Source: Pseudomonas sp. JQ170C
Lineage (GTDB): Bacteria > Pseudomonadota > Gammaproteobacteria > Pseudomonadales > Pseudomonadaceae
DNA: 64,000 nucleotides
NCBI RefSeq assembly: GCF_035581345.1
Contig: NZ_CP141608.1
Coordinates: 2,758,501 to 2,822,500 of the forward strand
Reading direction: 5' to 3'
Position 1 is the stretch's first letter, and each line of letters starts with the position of its first letter. Shown here one piece after another: positions 8,552 to 16,145 of this stretch. The notes under the pieces were generated by a model that was not told where the DNA came from, made no database searches, and was given only the letters and a program-made list of their open reading frames with translations. The position numbers were made by a program, and so were the translations under genes.

Positions 8552-9306
8552 TGGGCAAGCATGTAGTTCATGGCGCGCTGGGCGCCGCCGGCTTGCTCGG
8601 CTTGTTGCTGTTGTGGTGGCTGGGTGTGCACCTGTTCGGTGAGGCCGATGGCCTGTCGGCGCGCTTCTCGCCACAGGCCACCCTGAGTAGCCTGATCGAG
8701 CTGCTGGGCCAGCATGAGGTGTACGAACATGCGTGGGTGAGCCTCAAGCGCATCCTTGTCGGCTTGTTGCTCGCGCTGCTGATCGGCGTGCCGCTGGGGT
8801 TGCTGGTGGGCAGCTACCGTCATCTGGAGGCGGCGACCACACCGGCCTTCCAGTTCTTGCGGATGATCTCGCCGCTGTCGTGGATGCCGGTGGTGGTGAT
8901 GCTGATGGGCGTGGGTGACCAGCCGATCTATTTCCTGCTGGCCTTTGCCGCGTTGTGGCCGATCTTGCTCAACACCGCAGCCGGCGTGCGCCAGCTCGAT
9001 CCGCGCTGGCTGCAACTGAGTCGCAGCTTGAGTGCTACACGCTGGGAAACCCTGCGCAAAGTGATCATTCCGGGGGTGCTGGGGCATGTATTGACCGGCG
9101 TGCGCCTGGCGATCGGCATTTTGTGGATCGTGCTGGTGCCGTGCGAAATGCTTGGGGTCAGTGCCGGGCTTGGCTACTTCATTCTCGACACCCGTGACCG
9201 CCTGGCGTATTCGGAGTTGATGGCCATGGTGCTGTTGATTGGCGTGCTGGGCTACATGCTCGATGCACTGGCGCGGGGGCTGCATAGACGCTGGGTGCAT
9301 GCCTGA
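8551..9306 (+). CDS. ABC importer permease (SsuC/TauC/NrtB type)
   Basis: A 251-residue inner-membrane permease with about six hydrophobic segments. It has the cytoplasmic EAA loop that docks to the ATPase (LSRSLSATRWETLRKVIIPGV), ending with the usual glycine and I-x-P pattern. The start ATG shares its first base with the stop of the binding-protein gene. It completes a one-permease, one-ATPase importer and is the last gene of the operon. Palindromic repeats follow. Confidence 0.93.
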   Translation: MGKHVVHGALGAAGLLGLLLLWWLGVHLFGEADGLSARFSPQATLSSLIELLGQHEVYEHAWVSLKRILVGLLLALLIGVPLGLLVGSYRHLEAATTPAFQFLRMISPLSWMPVVVMLMGVGDQPIYFLLAFAALWPILLNTAAGVRQLDPRWLQLSRSLSATRWETLRKVIIPGVLGHVLTGVRLAIGILWIVLVPCEMLGVSAGLGYFILDTRDRLAYSELMAMVLLIGVLGYMLDALARGLHRRWVHA

Positions 9307-9342
9307 TGCGCAGGATGCTGAAGGCGGGGGAGATCCCGCGTT

Positions 9343-9385
9343 CGTAGCCGCTGGCGCCAGCCTGCGATCGGCCGCGCAGCGGTCG
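9343..9385 (-). repeat. Second repeat family (about 43 bp), minus-strand copy
   Basis: On the minus strand this stretch reads CGACCGCTGCGCGGCCGATC and continues into GCAGGCTGGCGCCAGCGGCTACG. The same sequence with four changes occurs at 22703-22745 on the plus strand. It contains its own palindromes and, in both places, sits beside a REP pair. It is unrelated in sequence to the GTAGGAGCGGG repeat. Confidence 0.7.
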
Positions 9386-9405
9386 TGGTTCAGGCTGAGG
9401 GGCCT

Positions 9406-9455
9406 CTCGCGGGGCAAGCCCGCTCCTACCCGTAGGAGCGGGCTTGCCCCGCGAG
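9406..9455. repeat. Perfect REP palindrome
   Basis: Two 24-base REP arms (9406-9429 and 9432-9455) are exact inverted copies separated by only two bases. Unlike the other pairs in the window, this one has almost no spacer, so it can extrude as a near-continuous hairpin. It follows the ABC permease gene and could end or stabilise that transcript. Confidence 0.9.
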
Positions 9456-9494
9456 CGGTCTATAGTGAGGACATAATCGCCTCGGACTCCGCCC

Positions 9495-9683
9495 ATGCAA
9501 CTGATCAGTCGAGAACCCTGGTGGCGCGAGCCGCCCAAGCCCGGTCAACGTGAGCAGGACCTGCACTGGGGCTACCTGGAAATCTACAAGGACGGCCACG
9601 CCGTGTTCGTCGACCAGCGCCCCAGTGACAGGGAGCTGGCCGAACGCAAGAGTTGCCGCAATTTCCCCGACGCCGAAGACTGA
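9495..9683 (+). CDS. Small conserved-looking hypothetical protein
   Basis: A 62-residue polar protein starting MQLISREPWWREPPKPGQ, with tryptophans early on and a charged C-terminus. There is no signal peptide, membrane segment or recognisable domain. The frame has the strong third-position GC bias of real genes here, and TATAGT 30 bases upstream could be a -10 box. It lies four bases from the convergent stop of the methyltransferase gene. Function is unknown. Confidence 0.55.
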   Translation: MQLISREPWWREPPKPGQREQDLHWGYLEIYKDGHAVFVDQRPSDRELAERKSCRNFPDAED

Positions 9684-9687
9684 CGCG

Positions 9688-10734
9688 CTATTTGCGCGCC
9701 TCAAGGATCAGGTTGAACGGGGTTTCCGTCGCCCGCCTGAAATGGCTGAAACCGGCTTCCTGGAACACCGCCCGCAACCGTGCTTCCCCCGCCTGGGCAC
9801 CCAGCCCCAACCCCACCTCCTGGGACAGTGAGTTGGGGGTGCAGATAAAGGTCGACGCTGCGTAGAACAACCTCCCGACCGGGGTGCTGTTCTCATCGAG
9901 GCTGTCGTTGGCGAAGGGTTCGACCAGCATCACCGTCCCACCGGGCTTGAGCGCCTCGAAGGCATGGCGGGCAGCGCCCACCGGGTCGCCCATGTCGTGC
10001 AGGCAGTCGAAATAGCAGATCAGGTCATAGTCATCGCCGGGAAAGTCCTTGGCACTGGCCTGGAAGAACTGCGCGCGCTCTGCCACCCCACCTTCGGCAG
10101 CGCGCTGGGTGGCCACGGTGATTGACGGGGCGTGGTAGTCGAACCCGAGAAACCGCGACGCCGGGAAGGCCTGGGCCATGATCACTGTCGAGGCGCCGTG
10201 GCCGCAGCCAATGTCGGCGACCTTGGCGCCGGCCTGGAGCTTGTCGACTACGCCTGCCAGGGTCGGCAACCATTGCGCCACCAGGTGCGCACGGTAGCCG
10301 GGGCGAAAGAAACGCTCGGTGCCGCTGAACATGCACGGGTGGTGATCGCCCCAGGGCAGGGCGCCGTCATCGCGCATGGCGGCGACCAGTTTGTCCTTGT
10401 CGTGGTAGAGGGCGGCGATGACCGATGCGCCGCCGGCGACATACACCGGCGAGTCTTCGATGGCCAGGGCCATGGCCTGCTCCTCGGGCAGGCGAAAGCG
10501 GCCATCCTGGTGTTCCATGTAGCCCGACGCCGCCTGGGCGCTGAGCCATTCGCGCAGCAGGCGGGCATTGCAGCCGGTCTTGTGCGCGAGTTCGTCGGGG
10601 GTGATGAATTGACTGTCGGCCATGGCCCGGTACAGGCCCAGTTCATCGCCGAGGATCAGGTTGGCCAGCATGGCAGCGGCGCCCATGTCGTTGACCAGCT
10701 TACCCATGAAGTCATTGAGCTTGGCTTCGTCCAT
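9688..10734 (-). CDS. SAM-dependent methyltransferase with winged-helix N-terminus
   Basis: A 348-residue class I methyltransferase. The first 110 residues look like the helical/winged-helix dimerisation domain of O-methyltransferase-type enzymes (ELAHKTGCNARLLREWLSAQ). The Rossmann part follows, with motif I VADIGCGHGASTV, FDYHAPSITVA, and motif IV-like YFDCLHDMGDP. The start at 10734 has GCAGGAG upstream; a longer frame to 11019 runs through the neighbouring intergenic region and is rejected. It is monocistronic. The methyl acceptor is unknown. Confidence 0.88.
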   Translation of the reverse strand: MDEAKLNDFMGKLVNDMGAAAMLANLILGDELGLYRAMADSQFITPDELAHKTGCNARLLREWLSAQAASGYMEHQDGRFRLPEEQAMALAIEDSPVYVAGGASVIAALYHDKDKLVAAMRDDGALPWGDHHPCMFSGTERFFRPGYRAHLVAQWLPTLAGVVDKLQAGAKVADIGCGHGASTVIMAQAFPASRFLGFDYHAPSITVATQRAAEGGVAERAQFFQASAKDFPGDDYDLICYFDCLHDMGDPVGAARHAFEALKPGGTVMLVEPFANDSLDENSTPVGRLFYAASTFICTPNSLSQEVGLGLGAQAGEARLRAVFQEAGFSHFRRATETPFNLILEARK

Positions 10735-10831
10735 TGCGTGTTCTCCTGCAAGAAGTCCAACGTCAACGGGGTCGTCACAGCAATCGGCAACCTCGGGCCA
10801 TTTCCCGTGAGGGGGGACCTTTAAGTGTAGT

Positions 10832-11428
10832 TCAGCGCGCCTGCCCGGACGCGCGCTCGCGCAGGGCCTTGCTGACCTTGGCCTGCACCTCGTAGGCCGG
10901 TGCTTCCACGGCGTCGAAGTCGCGGCTGTAGCGCCGGGCGAATTCCTCCACCCCCCATTGCTGGTATTGCTGGACATGGTGCAGTTCGTGGGCCCAGAGC
11001 GCGACGTTGTCCTGGGCATCGGCCTCGTTGCGAAAGACGATGATGTCGATCAGGGTCACGGCGTTGACGTCCGGGTTCTGCAGCAGGGCGTTGGCGCTGT
11101 CCAGGGCCTGCTGGTCGCCGACCTTGTAGCGCGCGGCGTCGAGGACCTGAAAGTCGTAATAGGCTTCGAGTTGGGCGCGGATGTGCAAGGGGATCGGCAG
11201 TACCTCGCCCGCCGCAGCCGTGTTGCGCGCCTGCTGCAAGGCCAGGGCCAGGGAGCTGCTGGCCATGCGCCCGAGGTCATCGAGCACGGTACCGGCCTGG
11301 CCCGGGTCGAACGGCGAGCAGATGCAGGTGCCCAGGCAGATTTCGTACTGCCCGGCGGGGCAGGCGGCCAGGGCATTCAGGGGCAAGAGCAGGGCGAGGC
11401 CAAGCAAAAAGGCATCACGGGTGTTCAT
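10832..11428 (-). CDS. Exported putative metal-binding protein with HELHH motif (DUF4157-like)
   Basis: A 198-residue exported protein. The first 22 residues are a signal sequence ending ALAAC; LAAC would also satisfy a lipobox, so it may be a lipoprotein with Cys23 as anchor. A cysteine-rich stretch (CPAGQYEICLGTCIC) follows. A zinc-protease-like motif WAHELHHVQQYQQWG lies near residue 145, as in DUF4157 proteins. The ATG at 11428 lies within the last codons of the upstream TetR gene, so the two are probably translated from one mRNA. Protease activity is possible but unproved. Confidence 0.75.
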   Translation of the reverse strand: MNTRDAFLLGLALLLPLNALAACPAGQYEICLGTCICSPFDPGQAGTVLDDLGRMASSSLALALQQARNTAAAGEVLPIPLHIRAQLEAYYDFQVLDAARYKVGDQQALDSANALLQNPDVNAVTLIDIIVFRNEADAQDNVALWAHELHHVQQYQQWGVEEFARRYSRDFDAVEAPAYEVQAKVSKALRERASGQAR

Positions 11429-11969
11429 GCAGGGCCCCGGCAAGAAACTCACGGGAGGCCTTGAGCACGTCCTGCTGGCGGCTTTCGCTGGCCAGCATGC
11501 GCGCGATCACCAGCGCACCGACGCACTGGCTGAGCAGGGCCCAGGCCAGGGCCGGGTCTTCGAGGGTCTCGGCCCAGGCGTGCTGCAGGGCACTCAGCCA
11601 GTGCTCGGCTTCTTCACGCACGGGCAACGGCGCCTGGGCGATTTCGGCGCCCAGGGCCGGAATGGCGCAACCGCCTTCGCGGTTGTGGACATGGGCGAGG
11701 GTCAGGTACTGGTCCAGGCAACGCTCGAGCCGCGCGCGGTTCATCGGCTGCTGGGCCATGGGGCTGTGGGACAGCTCGCGGCGTACCACTTCGGTGAACA
11801 GGTCGTCCTTGGAGGCAAAGTGGTTGTAGAACGCGCCGCCCGTCAGGCCGATGGCTTTCATCAGGCCGGCAACGCCGGTGGCATTGAAGCCCCCGCGCTT
11901 GGCCAGGGCGCCGCTGCTTTCCAGCAGTTTTTGCCGGGTTTGTTCTTTGTGGGTGGTGGAGTAGCGCAC
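11415..11969 (-). CDS. TetR family transcriptional regulator
   Basis: A 184-residue repressor. The N-terminal helix-turn-helix is clear (GFNATGVAGLMKAIGLTGGAFYNHFASKDDL), with the typical Y-x-H-F at its end. The rest is an all-helical ligand-binding domain with a TetR_C-like segment (QCVGALVIARMLAS). It is divergent from the SDR/isomerase pair, so it probably represses these and itself. Its 3' end overlaps the HELHH gene by 14 bases. Confidence 0.92.
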   Translation of the reverse strand: MRYSTTHKEQTRQKLLESSGALAKRGGFNATGVAGLMKAIGLTGGAFYNHFASKDDLFTEVVRRELSHSPMAQQPMNRARLERCLDQYLTLAHVHNREGGCAIPALGAEIAQAPLPVREEAEHWLSALQHAWAETLEDPALAWALLSQCVGALVIARMLASESRQQDVLKASREFLAGALHEHP

Positions 11970-12019
11970 GCTGGCGGGTCCCGTTTTCTACCTTGACGAA
12001 GCCTGGATCATAGCATAGC

Positions 12020-12044
12020 GTTCGTTAACTAAATGATCGTTTAC
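12020..12044. promoter_or_regulatory. Candidate TetR operator
   Basis: Between the divergent TetR and SDR genes lies GTTCGTTAAC (12020-12029), followed 15 bases on by the related GATCGTTTAC (12035-12044). The decamers match at 8 of 10 positions and stand one and a half turns apart. GTTAAC and the AACG/CGTT elements are common in TetR operators. The site lies within 40 bases of the SDR start. Confidence 0.35.
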
Positions 12045-12059
12045 CAATGGAGGCGATGG

Positions 12060-12791
12060 ATGACTCAGGGCAAGAAAGTGGTGCTGGTGGTAGGGGCCGG
12101 TGATGCGACCGGCGGGGCGATTGCCAAGCGTTTTGCCCGCGAGGGTTATGTCGCCTGCGTAACCCGGCGCAGCGCCGACAAGCTGCAGCCGTTGGTGGAC
12201 GAGATCCGCGCTCGCGGTGGCGAGGCCCATGGCTTTGGCTCCGATGCGCGCAAGGAAGAGGAGGTGACCGCGCTGGTGGAGCAGATCGAGAGCGATATCG
12301 GCCCGATCGAAGCCTTTGTGTTCAATATCGGCGCCAACGTGCCGTGCAGCATTCTTGAGGAAACCGCGCGCAAGTACTTCAAGATCTGGGAAATGGCCTG
12401 CTTCGCGGGCTTCCTGACCAGCCAGGCGGTGGTGCGCCGCATGGTTACCCGCGAGCGCGGCACTGTGCTGTTCACCGGCGCCACCGCCGGCCTGCGCGGC
12501 GCTGCCGGCTTTGCCGCCTTTGCCGGCGCCAAGCACGGTATCCGGGCCCTGGCCCAGAGCATGGCGCGTGAACTGGGGCCCCGAAACATCCATGTCGCCC
12601 ACGTGGTGGTGGACGGTGCCATTGATACCGCGTTCATTCGCGACACCTTCCCCGAGCGTTACGCGCTCAAGGACCAGGACGGTATCCTCGACCCTGCGCA
12701 CATCGCCGACAGCTACTGGTACCTGCACAGCCAGCCGCGGGACGCCTGGACTTTCGAGCTGGACCTGCGGCCGTGGATGGAGCGCTGGTAA
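12060..12791 (+). CDS. SDR family protein with altered catalytic residues
   Basis: A 243-residue Rossmann protein of the short-chain dehydrogenase/reductase superfamily. A glycine-rich dinucleotide motif (VVGAGDATGGAIA) sits at residues 10-22 and the NNAG-equivalent is FNIGANV. The usual catalytic Tyr-x-x-x-Lys is Phe154-Ala-Gly-Ala-Lys158, and the active-site serine position (about residue 141) is Ala/Thr. It may therefore bind cofactor without classical SDR catalysis. The start at 12060 has TGGAGG upstream. It is followed 33 bases later by the isomerase-like gene and is probably controlled by the divergent TetR. Confidence 0.88.
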   Translation: MTQGKKVVLVVGAGDATGGAIAKRFAREGYVACVTRRSADKLQPLVDEIRARGGEAHGFGSDARKEEEVTALVEQIESDIGPIEAFVFNIGANVPCSILEETARKYFKIWEMACFAGFLTSQAVVRRMVTRERGTVLFTGATAGLRGAAGFAAFAGAKHGIRALAQSMARELGPRNIHVAHVVVDGAIDTAFIRDTFPERYALKDQDGILDPAHIADSYWYLHSQPRDAWTFELDLRPWMERW

Positions 12792-12824
12792 GTCCCCTAC
12801 AACAACAAAAAAGGAAGCTGAGCC

Positions 12825-13415
12825 ATGAGCAAGACCGTTGAGTTTTACTTTGACCTGGGCAGCCCTGCCAGTTATCTGGCCTGGACCCAACTGCCGGCCC
12901 TCTGTGCCCGTCACGGGGCGCGACTGGTGTACCGGCCGATGCTGCTGGGCGGGGTGTTCCAGGCCACCGGCAATGCGTCACCGGCGATGGTGCCGGCCAA
13001 GGCCCGCCATGTGTTTATCGACATGCAGCGCTTTGCCCGGCGCTACGGCGTGACCCTGGCGTTCCCGCCGGGCTTTCCGATCAACACCCTCAATCTGATG
13101 CGTGGCGCGGTGGCGGTGCAGCTGCACCAGCCGCAGCATTTTGATGCCTACGTCACGGCCATGTTCCAGGCCCTGTGGGTGCAGCAGCGCAACCTGGCCG
13201 ACCCGGCAGTGGTGGCATCGGTGCTGCGGGAGGCGGGTTTTGATCCGGAGCAGTTCCTGGCCTGGACGACCGATGCCCAGGTCAAGACAGCCCTGAAGGA
13301 GGCTACCGAAGAAGCCGTGCGCCGGGGCGTTTTCGGTGCGCCTAGCTGCTTTGTCGGCGAGCAGATGTTCTTCGGCCAGGACCGCCTGGACTTCATCGCC
13401 GAGGCGCTGGCGTAA
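12825..13415 (+). CDS. 2-hydroxychromene-2-carboxylate isomerase-like protein (DsbA/GST-kappa fold)
   Basis: A 196-residue protein of the HCCA isomerase family, thioredoxin fold with a helical insertion. It opens VEFYFDLGSPASYLAW, with the serine that replaces the DsbA cysteine and binds glutathione in NahD-type enzymes. It ends GVFGAPSCFVGEQMFFGQDRLDFI, the typical cis-proline loop (GAPS) and C-terminal strand. These enzymes act in aromatic-compound pathways, but many relatives have no assigned substrate. It follows the SDR gene in the same transcript. No other ring-degradation gene is nearby, so the true role is open. Confidence 0.9.
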   Translation: MSKTVEFYFDLGSPASYLAWTQLPALCARHGARLVYRPMLLGGVFQATGNASPAMVPAKARHVFIDMQRFARRYGVTLAFPPGFPINTLNLMRGAVAVQLHQPQHFDAYVTAMFQALWVQQRNLADPAVVASVLREAGFDPEQFLAWTTDAQVKTALKEATEEAVRRGVFGAPSCFVGEQMFFGQDRLDFIAEALA

Positions 13416-13521
13416 ACAGAACAGTCAAGTGTAGCGGCGATATTTTCGCCAACTGTATGGTGGGGGCAGGGCGGAGCTCCGTTAGTGTCAATACAGCCCT
13501 GATCCCCTTGGAATACCTGCC

Positions 13522-14142
13522 ATGCTCAGCTCACTCGACCTGATAACCGCCTTCGTGCTGTTCGCCTTCGTGTCCTCGATCACCCCGGGGCCCAACAACA
13601 CCATGCTGTTGGCCTCCGGGGTGAACTTCGGCGTACGCCGCTCGATTCCCCACGCCCTGGGTATCAGCGTGGGTTTCATGGTCATGGTGCTGGCGGTGGG
13701 CTTTGGCCTGGGCGAGGTGTTCAAGGCCTACCCGCCGATCTATACCGTTTTGCGCTACGTGGGGGCGGCGTACCTGCTGTACCTGGCGTGGAAGATCGCC
13801 ACCTCCGGACCGTTGTCGGTCAGCAATTCCGAGAGTCGCAAACCCTTGGGCTTCTGGGGCGCAGCGGCATTCCAGTGGGTCAATCCCAAGGCCTGGGTGA
13901 TGGCGGTCGGGGCGATCACCACCTACACACCCGCCCAGGGCTATGTCACCAACGTGATCGTCATTGCCACCGTGTTTGCCTTGGTCAACCTGCCCAGCGT
14001 CTGTGTGTGGGTGATGTTCGGCAGCGCCTTGCGCAGCGTTTTGCAGAAACCGCGCTGGCTGATGCTGTTCAATGTCCTGATGGCCGCGTTGCTGGTGATA
14101 TCCCTGTACCCGCTGCTCTTTGTAGAATCGAGCTTTTCCTGA
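13522..14142 (+). CDS. LysE/RhtB family amino-acid exporter
   Basis: A 206-residue membrane protein with about six hydrophobic segments. It has the family signature near the N-terminus (SSITPGPNNTMLLASGVNFG) and the central FWGAAAFQWVNPKAWVMAVG. This family exports amino acids or their derivatives by proton exchange. It starts at ATG 13522, and the alpha/beta hydrolase gene follows 17 bases after the stop, so the two are probably co-transcribed. A small inverted repeat (GGCGA-TATTT-TCGCC, 13436-13450) lies upstream. The substrate is unknown. Confidence 0.93.
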   Translation: MLSSLDLITAFVLFAFVSSITPGPNNTMLLASGVNFGVRRSIPHALGISVGFMVMVLAVGFGLGEVFKAYPPIYTVLRYVGAAYLLYLAWKIATSGPLSVSNSESRKPLGFWGAAAFQWVNPKAWVMAVGAITTYTPAQGYVTNVIVIATVFALVNLPSVCVWVMFGSALRSVLQKPRWLMLFNVLMAALLVISLYPLLFVESSFS

Positions 14143-14159
14143 CAAGAGCAAGCGGGCAC

Positions 14160-15029
14160 ATGCAGCTGATTCCCTGGTCCCATGACACAAGTGCCGGCTT
14201 TACCTTGCGCGGCTGGCGCTCACCCGCCAGCGGCAAACCCCTGCTGCACTTTCTCCACGGCAACGGCTTTTGCAGCCTGGTCTACCAGCCCTTGCTGGCG
14301 CGCCTGGCCGAACAGTTCGACCTCTGGTTGTGCGATGTGCAAGGCCATGGCGACAGCGATCACGGTGGCCCCTTCGTGGGCTGGAATCGTACGGCCGAGC
14401 TGGCCATCGAGGCCTTCGAGGCCGGGCGCGGCGAGTATGGCGAGGTTGCACGCTTTGCCGTCGGCCACAGCTTTGGCGGCGTGCTCACGGGGCTGATCCT
14501 GGCGCTGAAACCTCAGTTGTTCCAGCGCGCCGTGCTGCTGGACCCGGTGTTGTTCAGCCGCCGGATGATGGGGCTGATGGGCGCTGCCAGGCTGGTGGGT
14601 TTGCACGAGCGTCACGCCCTGGCGCGCAAGGCGGCGACACGACGCAGTCACTGGCCGGATCGTACGGCGGCGCGGGCGTCGCTGGAGGGCAGGGGGATTT
14701 TCAAGGGCTGGAGCGAGCCTGCGCTCCAGTCCTATATCGAACACGCCCTTGGCGATTGTGGCGAGGGTGTGGTGCTCAAGTGCCGGCCGAGTCGCGAAGT
14801 TGAAATCTTCAGCTCGTTTCCGCGGCGGATGTGGGCGTCGCTGTCGCGGGTGCAGACGCCGTGCCTGGTGGTGTATGGCGAGGATACCTATCCGTTTGTG
14901 CCGCAGTCGGTGCAGCGTTGGGCGCAGAGTAATCGTCAGGTCACGGCGGTACAGGTGCCGGGTGGTCATTGCTTCATGCAGGAAGATCCTGCCGCCAGCA
15001 GCGAACGCATACAGACATTCCTCCTGTAG
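14160..15029 (+). CDS. Alpha/beta-fold hydrolase
   Basis: A 289-residue cytoplasmic hydrolase. The oxyanion-hole motif HGNGF lies at residues 33-37, the nucleophile elbow VGHSFGG places Ser104, and a late acid (YGEDTYPF) and histidine (PGGHCFMQED) complete the triad. The start at 14160 follows the exporter stop by 17 bases; a longer frame would run through the exporter gene in another frame and is rejected. It may share a transcript with the exporter. The substrate is unknown. Confidence 0.9.
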   Translation: MQLIPWSHDTSAGFTLRGWRSPASGKPLLHFLHGNGFCSLVYQPLLARLAEQFDLWLCDVQGHGDSDHGGPFVGWNRTAELAIEAFEAGRGEYGEVARFAVGHSFGGVLTGLILALKPQLFQRAVLLDPVLFSRRMMGLMGAARLVGLHERHALARKAATRRSHWPDRTAARASLEGRGIFKGWSEPALQSYIEHALGDCGEGVVLKCRPSREVEIFSSFPRRMWASLSRVQTPCLVVYGEDTYPFVPQSVQRWAQSNRQVTAVQVPGGHCFMQEDPAASSERIQTFLL

Positions 15030-15074
15030 AAGCGGGCTGTTGCAGGGGCTGGACGTGCGCAACCGGGATTTCCG

Positions 15075-15144
15075 GTAGGAGCGGGCTTGCCCCGCGATAG
15101 CGGTGTATCCGTCACATCGCATCGCGGGGCAAGCCCGCTCCTAC
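15075..15144. repeat. REP pair overlapping the end of a LysR gene
   Basis: Inverted REP arms with a 20-base spacer lie between the convergent hydrolase and LysR genes. The right arm ends in CTAC at 15141-15144; read on the minus strand its GTAG supplies the TAG stop of the LysR gene, so the REP contains that gene's stop codon. Confidence 0.9.
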
Positions 15145-16046
15145 GCGATATCGCTGGCTTCAAATTCCGCCGCCAGGAAGTCCAGCAAGCTGCGCACCGA
15201 CGGCAGCAACCCCCGCCGCGACGCAAACACCGCATGCACCACGCCACATTCCGGCGCCCAATTCGGAGTGGCGCGCACCAGGCGGCCGGCATCGATGTCT
15301 TCGCGTACCACCACCAGCGGCAGGTGTACCACGCCCACGCCGGCTACCGCCGCCTGGCGCAGTACCACCAGGTCGTCGGTCACCAGCCGCGGGGTGTGGC
15401 GAATGCTCGCGCTGGCGCCATCCGGGCCCAGCAGGCTCCACTGGTAATCACGTTGCGGGTTGCCCCAGTGCAGGCTGGGCAGGGCGCTCAGGTCGGCCGG
15501 GACCGGGCGCTCCGGCAGTTGCTTCATCAATTCGGGTGCGGCCACCAGGTGCTGGGTGCTGCGCGCCAGTACCTTCATTACCAGGTCGCTGCTTTCCAGC
15601 GGCGGCACCCGCACGCGCAAGGCGATGTCGATGCCTTCCTGGATCAGGTCGACATGGCGGTTGGTGCTTTCGATGTGCAACTGCACCAGCGGGCACTGGA
15701 CCATGAAGCGGGTCAGCATGGGCCCCACCCAGAAGTCCAGCAGGGCCGTCGGGCAACTCAGGCGTACCACGCCCTGGGGCTCGGCACGGTTGCGCTCGAT
15801 CAGCTCGGCTGCGCCCTCGGCTTCCACCAGCATGGCCACGCAATGGCGGTAATAGGCCTGGCCGATTTCGGTGACCGAAAAGTGCCGGGTCGAGCGCTGG
15901 ATCAGGCGCACGCCCAGGCGTTCTTCCAGGCCGGCAATACGCCGGCTGAGTTTTGACTTGGGCATATCCAGGGCGCGGCCAGCGGGGGCAAAGCCGCCGT
16001 GATCGACCACCTGGGCAAAGTAGTAAAGGTCGTTGAGGTCTTCCAC
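15141..16046 (-). CDS. LysR family transcriptional regulator
   Basis: A 301-residue LysR regulator. The N-terminal winged helix begins EDLNDLYYFAQVVDHGGF and contains MPKSKLSRRIAGLEERLGVRL. The C-terminal periplasmic-binding-like domain follows. The start is read as GTG at 16046 because GGAG lies 7 bases upstream and the helix begins there; no ATG fits. It is divergent from pirin, and LysR-pirin-YcaC arrangements are common in Pseudomonas, so it probably controls those genes. The stop codon lies inside a REP element. Confidence 0.9.
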   Translation of the reverse strand: MEDLNDLYYFAQVVDHGGFAPAGRALDMPKSKLSRRIAGLEERLGVRLIQRSTRHFSVTEIGQAYYRHCVAMLVEAEGAAELIERNRAEPQGVVRLSCPTALLDFWVGPMLTRFMVQCPLVQLHIESTNRHVDLIQEGIDIALRVRVPPLESSDLVMKVLARSTQHLVAAPELMKQLPERPVPADLSALPSLHWGNPQRDYQWSLLGPDGASASIRHTPRLVTDDLVVLRQAAVAGVGVVHLPLVVVREDIDAGRLVRATPNWAPECGVVHAVFASRRGLLPSVRSLLDFLAAEFEASDIA

Positions 16047-16145
16047 CAGTGTTCTCCATATGGAACGCTGAGGGCAGTTTAACTGATCTACCGCGGATGT
16101 CGTTGCGCTCGTAAGGTATATCCATACACGAGAGGAGGCATTCTC

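Noticed and set aside
9688..11019. Extending the methyltransferase start to 11019
   Set aside because: The extra 95 residues have no family similarity and overlap the next gene; 10734 has a good ribosome site and begins the known domain.
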